Shown here: positions 23,904-35,489 of the stretch, one piece after another | How the letters are laid out: each line of letters opens with the position of its first letter | How positions within the stretch are numbered: the first letter of the stretch is position 1 | Assembly: GCA_022559845.1 (NCBI GenBank) | Contig: JAHNEJ010001593.1 | Span: 1 to 64,000, forward strand | DNA from: Amorphophallus konjac | Lineage: Eukaryota; Streptophyta; Magnoliopsida; Alismatales; Araceae | DNA length: 64,000 bases | Direction of reading: 5' to 3' | The notes under the pieces: generated by a model | Told to the model about the DNA's origin: nothing | What the model saw: only the letters and a program-made list of their open reading frames with translations | The model's database searches: none | Program-made: the position numbers and the translations under genes

Positions 23904-24440
23904 CGGTCCACCCTGGGCCGCTCAGGGACGGGCGGTCACACAGGGACCGCATCAGGGTTGAACGGCCAAGACGCGACCATCCTACTCCAGGTCCAAACGG
24001 CAGATGAACGGCCACCACGGGCCCGTTCAACTGATGTGCGGCCGGATCCTGGCCGCACGTGGGTGATGAGCGGTCAGCTCCTGGCCGCTCGTCTCCCAAC
24101 GGTAAAAACCCTGAACGGTTAGTCCTTAGCCGTACTTTGGGAAGGGCGGCTATGGTTTCACCGTTCAAGGGTTGTGCGGTCTAGATCTGACCGCACAACG
24201 GAGCAACTGCATGAAGAACGTCCACCACCTGGCCGTACGAAGGGTTAAGCGGCCAGCTACTAGCAGCACACCCCGGTGCGCTGTATAACGGTAATAACCA
24301 ACGGTCAAAAATCCAGGGTTGGGTGGTCGTTATGGGGCCGCACTTCAGGATGTGCGGTCTTACGATAGACCGTACAAGCCCACTGCGCGTCGAGCCGATG
24401 AACGGCCCGAACAGCGCCGCACAAGAGTTGTGCAGCCACT
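23904..24440 (-). repeat. Palindromic-module cluster in element C 5' LTR
   Basis: Clear inverted modules include 23932-23950 (GCGGTC/GACCGC), 24005-24029 (TGAACGGCC/GGCCCGTTCA), 24036-24058 (GTGCGGCC/GGCCGCAC), 24068-24090 (GAGCGGTC/GGCCGCTC), 24127-24152 (TAGCCG/CGGCTA), 24172-24198 (TTGTGCGGT/ACCGCACAA) and 24337-24359 (GGCCGCAC/GTGCGGTC). The steps 24005 to 24036 to 24068 are 31 and 32 nt, as in element A. Confidence 0.75.
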
Positions 24441-25000
24441 GGTTCGATCGCACATCGTTCACCGGCGCGAAAACGGTGAACCTCGTCGGAATCGCCCATT
24501 TCGACCCCAAAACAAGCCCCACGAAGGGGGAAACGAAAGGAAATCGGCCCCCAAGCCCCTTAACATGATTCTAAGCTCCCGAAACGCGGAATCGTGGCTT
24601 AAAACGGTGGATCGGGCGGTCACTCCCCAAAGCACGAACGACCCTTCCCGGCGCGAAAATAACCCCTCTCGACCTCGTCTCGAGCTAAAACTCGCTGGGA
24701 AGGAAGACAAGAGGCTAAGGAACGTCACCCTACCTCCGGTTCGCGATGAGACGCGCCGATCCAAGCTCGAATCCATGAAGAATGCCGTTAGAACCTCGCC
24801 TTCCCACGCTTGCCGCATGCCCGCACGATCGCCTCGTCGTCACCCACGTCCTCGCGCCGTCGCACCGCCGCCGTCTGCAATCGGAACGGAGGTCGCCGCG
24901 CTCGAACGGGAGAAAGAGAGAGGGAGGGGCGGCCACGGTCGTGAGGGAGGAAGAAGAAGAACGGAAGAAGAAGAAGAAAAAGAAAAGAAAAGAAATAAGA

Positions 25001-25007
25001 ATTTATA
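25001..25007 (-). promoter_or_regulatory. TATA box of element C 5' LTR
   Basis: TATAAAT on the - strand, the counterpart of 17474-17480. Confidence 0.5.
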
Positions 25008-25344
25008 GAAAATCTGAATTTCCGAAAAATATCAAAAAATAGAAAATTACATTTTCGGGATCCTCGGAATGTACCGATCGCAACGGTACCACTCGTGCCT
25101 AGGTGAACGACCCGGTTCACCCGCAACGAGGTTCCGAAGGAATTGCCGAAACACACACCAGAAATCGAAAAACACAAGCGAAAAAGTCGCGGAACGCTTC
25201 CGGGCCTCCGCAACAACTCCGGATCGTGTCGATCCGAACACGAAAGATGTCCGAAATGAAATTTCGGACACAACGGAGCCGGACACTCCGAGAACTCATA
25301 TCCAGGACCCACGAAGAAGGATCCGAAAGGTCCGGGATATTATA

Positions 25345-26574
25345 GCTTTCCTCTCCTCAACGTGAGCCGGACGACCTCCCTCTCCGACCCCCGCGTTGCT
25401 TCTCTCTCTCCCTCTAACAACACCACCCCCCCTCTCCACGTTGCCCATGACAACTCTTCCTCCACACCGCTCCCACACCTCCTCAACGCTCTCTCCCTCT
25501 CTCTCGCGAACACCCGCGATCTCCACTCTCTCTTCCTCTCCCATCCACCCGTCGTGAAGCTCCCACCGTGCCGCAACCACAGCCGCCATTGGCCAAGCCA
25601 CCGCCATCGCCACTGCTCCCTCTCTGCCACTGCCGTTAGCCCGCCTCCTCGCCGTCGCCCCCACGGCAGCCATCCTCACTTCCTTGTCACCCTCCGACCG
25701 TCGCGAGACCATGTCCACTTTACACCGCCGGTGCCCTCCCCATACCACCTCTGGCCACTCCCCTCACACCACCGCAGACCTCCCGCCACGGACTCCTCCC
25801 TCACCCCATCTCCCTTCATCTCCTCCCCTCACACCACTGCCGCAAGCCGCCGTAGCCACCTCTGAAGCCACCTCCATCTCTCTTCTCACCTAACTTCCCA
25901 GCCGCAAGCCCACCTCCACTTTGCATGCACGCCACCCTTCCCTCTCTCACCGTCGCCCTCTACCATGTGTACGCACCGCCCACCCCTCTCTCTCTCCCAT
26001 TCTTAGTCACACCACTCACCGTCTTCCCCCTCTCATTCTCTCCCGCCACGAGACCTCCTCGCGAACCCCTTCCCATCTCGCCGTGAGCCTGTCGACCGCC
26101 GCTACGTTGTCCACGCTCACACTCCACCGCTGCATCCTCATCCGCGAGTCCATTCCATCGCCGTTCACGTCGCTGCCACCTCCCATGCCCGCTGGTGCAC
26201 CCGCGAGTCCACGCCACCTCCCACGCCTGCCGCTGTCGTTCACCCGCCGGAGAGCCCCCATCGCCGCTGTCTCCCTCCTCTCTCCTCTCCCTCTCGCGTT
26301 CTCTCCCACTATCTCTCTTTTTTGTTCTCTCTCTCCCTCTCACCCTCTCTCTCTTTCTCTTTCTCCCTCTCCCTCTCGATCTCTCTTTTTCTTTTCTTTT
26401 ATTATTATTTTCTTTCCCCCCTCTCTCGCGGGTCTTCTCTCTCTCTCTCTCTCCCTCTCTCCGTTTCTTTCTCTCGCTCCTCTCTCCCCCTCTCGGTTTC
26501 TCCCTCTCTCTATCACTCTCCTCTCTCGCTGTCTCTCTCCCTCCAATATATATATATATATTCGTAAAACCAAG
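25345..26574. other. C-rich block, right part, grading into CT-rich low complexity
   Basis: 25345-26300 is rich in C with CACC and CGCC words, like 14806-15208. 26300-26545 is almost pure CT with long CTCTCT runs, ending in a short TA repeat at 26547-26562. Long open frames on both strands reflect composition; none shows a protein signature. Confidence 0.6.
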
Positions 26575-26576
26575 TC

Positions 26577-28005
26577 TGGAATTTGGTAGAGTTGCCTAAG
26601 AGAGTCCGATCTGTTGGATGCAAATGGGTTTTCAAAATCAAAAGGGACTCGAAAGGCAACATCGAAAGGTACAAAGCCCGACTTATGGCTAAGGGATACA
26701 CTCAAAGGGTAGATATTGACTACAAGGAGACTTATTCTCATGTCTCTCAAAAGGACTCCTTGAGGATAGTAATGGCTATTGTTCATATTGATTTAGAGCT
26801 GCATCAGATGGATGTCAAAATTACTTTTCTCAATGGAGATTTAGAGGAAGAACTATATATGGATCAACTTAAAGGTTTCCTAGAATCTGAGAAGGAACAT
26901 TTAGTGTGCAGATTAAAGAAATCAATTTATGGACTTAAACATGCCTCCCGTCAGTGGTACCTCAAATTTAACGAGGTAATAATGACTTTTGGTTTCAAAG
27001 AAAATATTGTAGATCAATGTATATACCAAAAGGTCAGTGTGAGTAAGTTCACAATTTTGATATTATATGTTAATTATCTTCTTCTTGCTAGTAGTGATCT
27101 TGCATTACTTAAAGAAACCAAGAATTTTCTACGACAAAAATTTAAGATGAAGGATATGGGTAAAGCCTCATATATGTTAGGCATTGAGATTCACGGAGAT
27201 AGGTCTAAGAGAACACTTGGACAATCTCAGACAACCTATATCTCAAATGTGTTAGAAAATTTTAGTATGAGTAATTGCAAGTCTAGCATTGCTCCAATCC
27301 AGAAAGGTGACAAACTCAATAAAATGCTTTAGAAAGTGATGAAATGAAGAAAATATCATATGCTTCAGTGGTTGGTAGTCTAATGTATGCACAAACGTGT
27401 ACACGGCCAGACATAACATTTCATGTGGAATTACTTGATAGATACCAAAGTGATCATAATATGGGACATTAGAAGGCTGCCAAGAAGGTTTTAAGGTATT
27501 TGCAAGGAACAAGGGATAACAAACTGACATATAGGCACTCAGACATGCTGGAGGTTACTGGATTCTCAGATGCAGATTTTGCTCGATGTTCCGATGATTG
27601 CAAGTCGATATCTGGGTACATTTTCCTGCTAGCTAGAGGGGCAATCTCCTGGATGAGTGCAAAACATGGGCTAACTTCTTCTTCAACTATAGAGGTAGAG
27701 TATATTGCATGCTATGATGCTACATCACATGCCATCTAGCTTAGGAATTTCATATCATATCTTAGAGTCGTTGACTCTATATCAAAACTCTTAAGGATGT
27801 ACAGTGACAGCTTGTCAGCACTTCAGTTTACAACTCAGAGGAAGACATATAAAAGGTCTAAACATATAGTGTCAAATACTATGTTGTCATGGACAAAATT
27901 CAGATGGGTTACATATCACTTCATCATATTGGCACATCTCATATGATAGCAGATCCTATGACTAAGGGGCTAGCACCTAAGTCATTTCAAGATCATGTTA
28001 AGATG
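26577..28005 (+). pseudogene. Ty1/copia Pol remnant (RT and RNase H)
   Basis: The frame starts mid-protein at the copia RT block WNLVELPK and GCKWVFKIKRD, followed by KARLMAKGY, the QMDVKITFLNG block, KSIYGLKHASRQW, and the active-site region where the expected YVDD reads YVNY (near 27069-27080), which would abolish polymerase activity. A stop at 27330, frame changes and a further stop near 27471 separate it from the RNase H part (27500-27739), where SDADFARCSDD and the ISWMSAKH region are recognisable. No gag, protease or integrase remains; the left edge abuts low-complexity DNA, so the 5' part was lost. Defective. Confidence 0.9.
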
Positions 28006-28364
28006 ATGGGTTCGTGTACTAGTATAGAATGATGTTTTTTTTAAATATGATTGAATTTTGGTCATGTATCCTCCTTATTAGACCATGGAATGGACATAAA
28101 GGTTATAGTTCATTATTGTCATATGTGTAACCATATAAAGACTCTTGTATCAAATAAAAATAATGAGAGCATGATTATGGAAGGAATCATTAGAAATTCT
28201 AAGTGTGACCGCCATAGTCCCTTTGATTATGTGTTTGCTGATTACAAGGAATAAGGTTTAAAATGGAAGTGGAGTTTGAATCTATTTTTTCCAAAGCGCG
28301 CATCTAGTAAATTTTCTTAAACTTCCTTCCAATGGAGATTATATTATTCTTATGTGCCTGTGCC

Positions 28365-28375
28365 AAGTGGGAGAA
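28365..28375 (+). other. Polypurine tract of the copia remnant
   Basis: AAGTGGGAGAA directly followed by TGTTAG, the typical junction of tract and 3' LTR in plant copia elements. 28006-28364 is the 3' untranslated part of the remnant. Confidence 0.75.
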
Positions 28376-28700
28376 TGTTAGCATCAGATTACTGATGTAT
28401 GGCCTGTGAAACATGGGTTATCAATTTTTATTTTTGAATTTTTAATCTTTCCATTGGGATAAAATAAGACCCACTTCCCTATTATCTCTCTCTTCATTGT
28501 TGGGAGTTAGTTACACATGTACGTGGGTTTAGGAGGGGATATCTTCGATGGGGAGAAATCTCCTCTCCCATGTTTTCAACGTAAGGTCCCCCTCCTGCTA
28601 CTACAAAAGAGAAGCCTAGTCCCCATCACTAGGTTTATGACTGCAGTTGTGCCATACGAAGTAGAAGGGAGGAGGAAACCTACGTGCTTCTCAGGATGAT
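28376..28700 (+). repeat. Start of the 3' LTR of the copia remnant (right end uncertain)
   Basis: Begins TGTTAGCATCAG after the polypurine tract. No second copy is present, so the right end cannot be fixed; 28700 is a guess. Confidence 0.5.
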
Positions 28701-31700
28701 CCCCAACCTCGACTCTGTGTGTTCTACATCGGGCACTCGACATCCCACGATGTCACTCCGTAAGCACCCTTCTCTTCTATCCCATGATTATTCACAGCAC
28801 CAGACTAAGGATATGAGGTCGTTTGAGTCTTCCGCTATCTTGCCTTCGTCCCCCTTCACCAGGCTCAATTCGTTTTACAAGGAAGACACAACCCACAGGG
28901 AGAACAAAAATGAACAAAGAGAGATCTTTGAAGGTTTATTAACTTCTTGCAATCTGACAACAAAGCACAACAAAACCATTAGTCGAAACTATAAATTAAA
29001 ATCAAAAGACATATCGGAATCACAAAGAAAAAGATGAAACAAACACACTAGAAAATTTATCCAACAACAACAACAATAGAAATTCATTGGAAAGAACAAG
29101 AACGAGAAGAAGATTGCGATCGTGGAAAGAGAAGAAGCTGACTCCATTCCCCATGGATGTCATAGCATTGACGCTTACCAAGAGGGAGTGGGATGAAAGA
29201 CCCATCGTAGGAAAGCAAGAGTGCTTCCCCTCGGTCGCGTCAGACGCCCTCCACCTTTTCCCCTTTTGTTGCTTGCCTCTTGTCCTTCTCCCACCCACCA
29301 CAACTTTCCCTTCCTCCCAACATCTTTCTCTCCCTTCCCCCCATCTCTCCTCATCCTCTCTCTCTGCCTGATGCTCGTCCGTCGCCACGCCAGCACTGCC
29401 TCATCAATCCACCGTTGCACATCTGCTTCCCCCTCGCCGCCTTCTTGTTCCTCCGTCCACGAGAGTTCTTGCTGCGAAAGTTGCTGAGGACAAGTCGAGA
29501 GAGGACGATACGAGCTTCGAGCGTCGATCTCGAGAAGAGGGGGAGGATAGGATAGGAAAAAGGAGAAACATGTTAAATTGTTCCATCCTGATTATCTTTA
29601 TTAATCAAGTTAGGCAAGAGTTATTTCTGGTACTAATCAGATTATCTTTATTATTATATAAAAATAAAAAAAATATAATAATAGTTATCCTCAAAATAAG
29701 TGGAGAATAACTCCACGTTAAAAAGGGATGAAATGATTAATCTATCATTAACTCTAGTTATCTCTCTCTCTCTCTCTCTCTCTCTCACCCCCACCCCCAC
29801 ATAGTGCCATAGTGTCGTAACTCCTCTCACTCTCCTCCCCTTGGCATCCACCTCTTGCACCTCCGCCTCCTCTTTGGCATTGAGGGCGCTGTCTCCACGG
29901 TGCTGGGTGACATCAAGTACAACATCATTGATGGTGAGCTTGTCGGCATTGGGGACTTCTGGGTCTTAAGGATGGAACCTCTCCGGATGACTTCGTAATC
30001 CATCCACGATGTGAGCTCGAATGGATATGGAGAAATCGTCGCCGCCCTTTGAATGGATATGGAGAAACCTTCCATGCCTGCATCCGCGATGCCGCTGACC
30101 AAGATGTCTCTGATCTCTCTCTACGCTTGCCAGGGGTGCTGCGCCGACGTCGGTGTCAGTGCCCTATTCGCCTTATATAGCCGCAAGCCATTCTCTCTCC
30201 CTGTCTACGATAAATTGGGGGGAGGGGGTAAAATGATAATATCACGTGACATAATTACAGCCGTTTGAATTTCTGGTTAAGAGATGTGAAAGGTATTAGA
30301 GTAATGATCATAAAAGTTGAGATACGATGATTATTTCAAAAAAAAAATTGAAGATGTATATTTTTTTAATTTTTTATTGACATATTGATTATAAAAATAT
30401 AATATGTCAATTAACCGTTTTACGAAATCTTGAACTCATGGTATCAAATGCCAAAATTGAGTCTTAAATTAATTGTTATAAATCTTAAATTACCAAAAAA
30501 AATACACAACCAGAATGTATGTCTTCCGTCAAAAGAGGAACGCGAATACCATCTGGAGTGTCAAAAGTGTCACTTGTTATTTCTCGGACACTTGCACGGC
30601 AAAAGGGTATAGTTGAACTACCCTTGTTCTCCATGGTGGTCGAGGAACATCAATATTATAGGCACTATTTTAAAACTTGGCCCCAATCTGATCGATCCGA
30701 TCAATTAACCTGTGACCCGACCTCCAAATCAGATTGAAATCTTATCTTGACCGACCAATATCTAAAATCCAGTTAACCCGATTAACCTGGCTCAACCTAT
30801 TAGAACTAATATGACCTGATCGAGTTCAAGACTTATGTCATATTTTCTGAGTTATTATTAAGATATATTAAAATTTTATAAGAATATTAAAGTTGATCCG
30901 AGCGTTTATAATTTTATGGGTCACGGGTCAACCTAAACGATTAAATCATTGACCCGTAATTCACTAATTTATCTGGGTCAAGGTTCAGGTCGAATTTTAC
31001 AATATTGGTTATAAGACATTCTTAATTTATATAAAAGGTTAAGCAGGTGTACGCATGAACAGTCTCAATAGACTTTTATTTATCTCAAAATATCTATTAA
31101 CGATTGGGTATGGAATACAATTATTTATCTATCGAGAAGAGATCGAGTCAAACGGTTTGAGGGACGTGCTCCTTTTTACAAGGGAAGGCCGTGCATCAAA
31201 TGGGCAGTTTCTGCCTAACGTTGAGAGTGTTGATCCAGACCGACAAGCGAATATTTCATCTACAACTGACAATGAGTCTATTCACTTGCACGTTACTCGA
31301 ATCAGTATCAAATTAGTTTCAATTCACGTTGTTTAGTCGAATGAGTTGAATTACCGGGCTAAACGGGCAGGTCTCAGACTCTCAGACCTGACGTGGTTCG
31401 GCTAGTTTGACTGAAAACCAATTAATCATATTTATTATATAATGGGGTTTTAGAAGAAAAAAAAACACCACAAACTTAATCAATTAGAAAAAATCATCCT
31501 AATCCCATTATTTTCTATAACAAACTCCTATAATCTCTTATTATTTATAAAAACACCTGTAGTTAACTAAAGGACTTTTCGTGGCAATCTGGCATCAAAC
31601 CCCGACTAGTTCGAGAACAGTCGAGCTTGAACCCAATAGAAGAACTTGAATTGAGCTCAAATCATACTAACAACTCAGCCCAAACTAGGAAAAATTAGAT

Positions 31701-31796
31701 CCACCCTTAACTCCGTCCATCGACAAATTTTCCTTCACGTGGACGTGAGGTGTAAGTACAACTGTTTTATCTTGATTGTTGAAACTTAATCTCTAA
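28701..31796. other. Gene-poor AT-rich stretch
   Basis: No convincing gene. 29210-29480 is C-rich with chance ORFs. A (CT)n run is at about 29760-29786. 29870-29990 has a frame reading LLFGIEGAVSTVLGDIK and onward that looks somewhat protein-like but has no recognised family and no start, so it may be a gene fragment. 30690-31000 contains repeated GGGTCA/TGACCC words typical of degenerate DNA transposons. Confidence 0.5.
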
Positions 31797-32673
31797 GAGC
31801 CACTTTGACGACCGCTTAGAGGCGAGTAGGGTGAGATAACTCGGGCAGAGTGACTTGCGCTGGTTTGGGAGCCCGGATGGGCCACTCGCGGTCGGGTGGG
31901 GTTTTCACCCTAATCGGCCGAGCAACTCACTCCATAGGTCACCCTCAACTAAGCTGCCCGACCTCGGTTACGCAGCATCGGCCTTCGCTCCGCCACGCTA
32001 CTTTCCCTTTTCACCCCCCGACTGATTTTCATCGCTCTGCATGCTTGTCGCACCGGGGAGGCGGCGAGAGGGGCGACGGATTCTTGCATGTAGGTCGACC
32101 GCCGACGCCGACCCTGGTAAATCGAGGTCTTCTTCTCCTCTCCGTCACGGGACTTACCCTCTTCAACCCCGAGCCTTTTTTTCTCTGGTTTCCATTCGTC
32201 CTCGCCAGCGGTACCGGGAGACGGCGAGAGGGGCGACGGATCCGTGGTTGATCGCTTTCTCGACAGCCGGCGTCGACCCTGGTTAAGGTCTACCTTCTTC
32301 TCTTCGCCACGGGACTTACCATTTTCACCCTCGAGCCATCCAATTTCTGTCTTATGTGGTGTGCATGGCCACGGATGACTGTTCCACGTTGTGTGTTATA
32401 TTAAGACCGTGCAGTATATACGGTACAATAGTCATAGATGCATGCTGCAAGTAGGTGCCAGTCAACGTCAAGAAAGGGTAATTTGAGTATACAAAAATTG
32501 GGTGCACTCTCTAATCCCAGCAGTTCGTCAAATTGCCAAGAATAACTCATCCTACTCGACTTTAACCCAGCAACTGTAGTGACAATTATCAAAGTGTAGT
32601 TAAGCTAACTCCCAGACTACTCTATTCACACTTATCCTAACCATGCTAATCTAAGCGGTTGTCAAAGTGGCCC
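31797..32673. mobile_element. Non-autonomous PIF/Harbinger-like element
   Basis: Terminal inverted repeats of about 25 bp: GAGCCACTTTGACGACCGC on the left, GGGCCACTTTGACAACCGC on the right (reverse complement), flanked by TAA at 31794-31796 and 32674-32676. A 3-bp TAA/TTA duplication is typical of PIF/Harbinger. 877 bp, no transposase. The GC-rich interior holds two diverged copies of a segment with GAGAGGGGCGACGGAT (near 32068 and 32225). Confidence 0.8.
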
Positions 32674-32765
32674 TAAAAAAATTGGTCAAGATATAAATAC
32701 AGGGTTAAGATGGAGTGGAGTATAAAATGATGCAGTACAAGTGCGATGGAAGATGCCAATCCTCA

Positions 32766-32890
32766 TCTAGGAGCGAGCCCACGATTTGGCGTGGTGGTCT
32801 CTCCATCTCTCATTGTTGGAGAAGATCTCCGGTTCAATCCCGAATTCTCCTCCCCATTAAAATAAAAATAATACCAAAATCAAAAAGAAA
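32766..32890 (+). mobile_element. tRNA-derived SINE-like insertion
   Basis: 125 bp flanked by an 8-bp direct repeat AATCCTCA (32758-32765 and 32891-32898). It carries a pol III A-box-like TTGGCGTGGTGG and a B-box-like CCGGTTCAATCCC about 40 bp downstream, and ends in an A-rich tail. No family name is assigned. Confidence 0.7.
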
Positions 32891-32898
32891 AATCCTCA

Positions 32899-34206
32899 CG
32901 TGAGAGAGCATGGGGGTATCGACCGAGTGGACGGTCAATGGCACCATTGTCCGCCAACACATTGTCTAACTTGACAAGTCCGGAGAACAGCATTAAAGCG
33001 GATCATATTTGATGAGACCTGACACTGTTAATGGGCTGGCCCATGGGCTCGGCCTATGCGGAACCCAAAGTCACCCTTCTCACTCGGCAGACAGGCAGCC
33101 TGAGAAGTGGGACCGAGTGGGAAAGCTCACATCCTGGCCGCAGATTTCCATGTCGGCGACCGACTCGTTGCCCGGTCAGATTTCGTGGTCCCACCACCAA
33201 CGCCACCCCGTCCTTCTCGGTCGGGTCCTGCGCGCCCCCGGCGTTTCCTTCTCCCTCCGAAAATCTTTTGTCCTTTTCTGGAGGGCCTACCGTTACAGTT
33301 TTACTGATATCCGCCGTGTGCCGCGATTCGCATGCTGTGGACAGATTTACCGTTTTGCCATCCCGGGCGCTACTGTGCCGCTTCTTGTTTTTAAGGGCCT
33401 TTTGTCTGCTTATATATATGTTTTTAAGATCCTTATTATTTGATTTCAGATTCTAAAGTTATCATATGCATATTATACTCTTGCAATGAAATATATATTT
33501 CTAAAAAAATTCACTATTAACTATTGTGTTGCCAAGAACGTTAGAATGTAACTTGTGAATATATTCTTGTAGCGACAAGAGGTATGAATATAACATTTGT
33601 TTTTAGTGTGCTGATATAATGAATAGTGTAATGACTTTAGAGACGTGCATCATCGATTAATAATATATTTTAGTCGTGTATAAGTTGAAATATAATATCT
33701 CGAATCTCAAATTATATTTTTATGATTTTTTAAATAGGAGAGAGATCAGTCGTCCTATGGAACCCTACAACAACAGAACAACCACGTCATAAGGAGTCCC
33801 AGATGAATACTCAGGAGACAATCCTTCGATGTCTAAATAAACAAGAAACTCGGATAACGAGAATAGAGGGTGGAGAATGTAGAGACGTCAGTTTAGAGGA
33901 GCAAGTGGATAGTTACGTAGTCTCAAGTGTGCACTTTGGTTAGTTGTCCGAGACGTTATTTATAGAGATTATCTTGGAAGCATTCACGTCGTGACTTAGC
34001 GGCATGGTCATCGTGGAGTAATGGCTTGTCAGACTATGGAATCGACAATTACTCGTTCACCCGCTCTCTGAGAGGTAGAAGAGCGGCGCCATGACGAGTT
34101 CTCTAGCAAGCGTGTGTGTGATGGTGAGTGTCTCGACGGAGTGGGTGGAGAATCGACGTGTGTTGAGATAACCCTCGTGATTATGACGATAACGATCACT
34201 CGATTG
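32899..34206. other. Non-coding stretch with a diverged family-R-like segment
   Basis: 33010-33400 is GC-rich with overlapping chance ORFs. 33735-34206 resembles in outline the family R repeat (phrases like GACAATCCTTCGATG, and a TATTTATAGAG motif), strongly diverged, and is interrupted by the TRIM at 34207. Confidence 0.4.
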
Positions 34207-34537
34207 TGTTGGAATATTTGGGCATAGTTCCCCGGACAATAGTCCCGTATTGGTTAAATGAGTTGTGGTTCATGTGCTTATGACCCTGGGCCCTTGTATC
34301 TCAACATCGCGATTTTATAGATTCAACGTGATATCAGAGCGGGCCAAATGACCCAACTCCTCTTGTCACCTCCACCCGATTAATGTCCACGGTCCATCTT
34401 GACCGTGAGGGGGAGTGTTGGAATATTTGGGCATAGTATCCCGGGTAATAGTCCCGTATTGGTTAAATAAGTTGTGGTTCATGTGCTTATGACCCTGGGC
34501 CTTTGTATCTCAACATCGCAATTTTGTGGATTCAACA
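34207..34537 (+). mobile_element. TRIM (miniature LTR retrotransposon), complete
   Basis: Two 122-bp direct repeats (34207-34328 and 34416-34537) start TGTTGGAATATTTGGGC; the second ends ATTCAACA, while the first ends ATTCAACG. TGATATCAGAGC, a one-mismatch Met-tRNA primer site, follows the first LTR directly. The 87-bp interior ends in the purine tract GTGAGGGGGAG. The 331-bp element is flanked by a perfect 5-bp duplication GATTG (34202-34206, 34538-34542). No coding capacity. Confidence 0.95.
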
Positions 34538-34542
34538 GATTG

Positions 34543-35481
34543 AGGGTTCGGTGACGTCTGGAGCGGGCACATACGTGGGATACATGTCTATGGACCGACT
34601 AGTCCCGAGTGGATCTTGATCGGCGACGTTCCTGAAACTCTGAACCGGTATATATTCACGAGTTGCAATAAACCTAGCGAGTTCCCCCCTCCTCAAATCG
34701 TATATAAACAAAAAGTTCCACGGCTTTTACATCCGAAGACCTTCAACACTGGTAGACCCACCATTATATAAACAATTCTACACCATTTATCTACAACCTA
34801 ATGCACTCTTAATACTCTCATTCCTCCTAAACTAAAATCGCACATTGTGGGGGCCCAAAATCTGCAACAGTGGGGTGTGCAACGAGGAACATGACCATTA
34901 CGGTGTGGTTCACATCGTTGTCCCTAATTATAGATGAAATAAATGCCCTCTTTGAAGCATTATTTTTATCAGGAGTCGTCAAACTCCAAATGGATAGAAG
35001 AATGTGGCATATTTTCATTGACTGGACGTAATATGTATGGAATTGGAGAATCCTCTTCCAAAGTGTTAGCGGATATGCATACAATTATGTTGCTTCATCC
35101 AATAGCGAAAACTCTAATAACAATTGAGTTAGTATTTTTTCCTAATTATAATATAATAATTATATATATTCCTAAGAGAGGGAAAGGAAGAAAAAAAGAG
35201 ACCTTCTATACCATTTTAAAAAGTGAGATCATAACACATTATTTCTTCAAACCGTGATAAAGAACAATTTTCATACACTATTCCCATGGTAATCGACGGA
35301 AGAGCCATCTTTATAATTTTTTTATAATAATAGTTAACATTTGTGAACCACACCCCCCCGGAAAAAACACAGTTAAATGATAATTAGAGTATATGAACGA
35401 ACATGTAAGATTCTAAACATAACCAATGAAAACCCTACTTTTTTGTGGGGGGGGGGGGGGGGGGGTTTCCAAAAGATTCAG
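34543..35481. other. AT-rich non-coding stretch
   Basis: 34543-34660 may continue the repeat interrupted by the TRIM. Otherwise AT-rich without a gene; ends in a run of about 19 G at 35447-35465. Confidence 0.5.
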
Positions 35482-35489
35482 GTAGGGTT

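Larger units (their letters stand above)
15209..25344 (-). mobile_element. Element C: older, defective relative of element A
   Basis: Two LTRs (15209-17818 and 22748-25344) flank a reverse-strand gag-pol closely related to that of element A but with many stops and frameshifts. LTR termini match those of A. The two LTRs differ in length and at many sites, so it is much older than A. No exact 5-bp duplication abuts the TG/CA ends; CTTTC occurs on both sides one base out (15203-15207 and 25346-25350), a possible duplication with slipped ends. Confidence 0.93.
22748..25344 (-). repeat. 5' LTR of element C
   Basis: On the + strand starts TGTAACGACC at 22748 and ends ATATTATA at 25344; the last C of the expected TTACA terminus is mutated to T. 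Pairs with 15209-17818. Confidence 0.9.

Noticed and set aside
25362..26599. Long overlapping ORFs in the C/CT-rich block
   Set aside because: Stop codons are rare in C-rich DNA; products are Pro/Ser/His or Ser/Leu low complexity on all frames.
34207..34537. Cassandra-type TRIM (5S rRNA in LTR)
   Set aside because: No 5S internal promoter motif in the 122-bp LTR.
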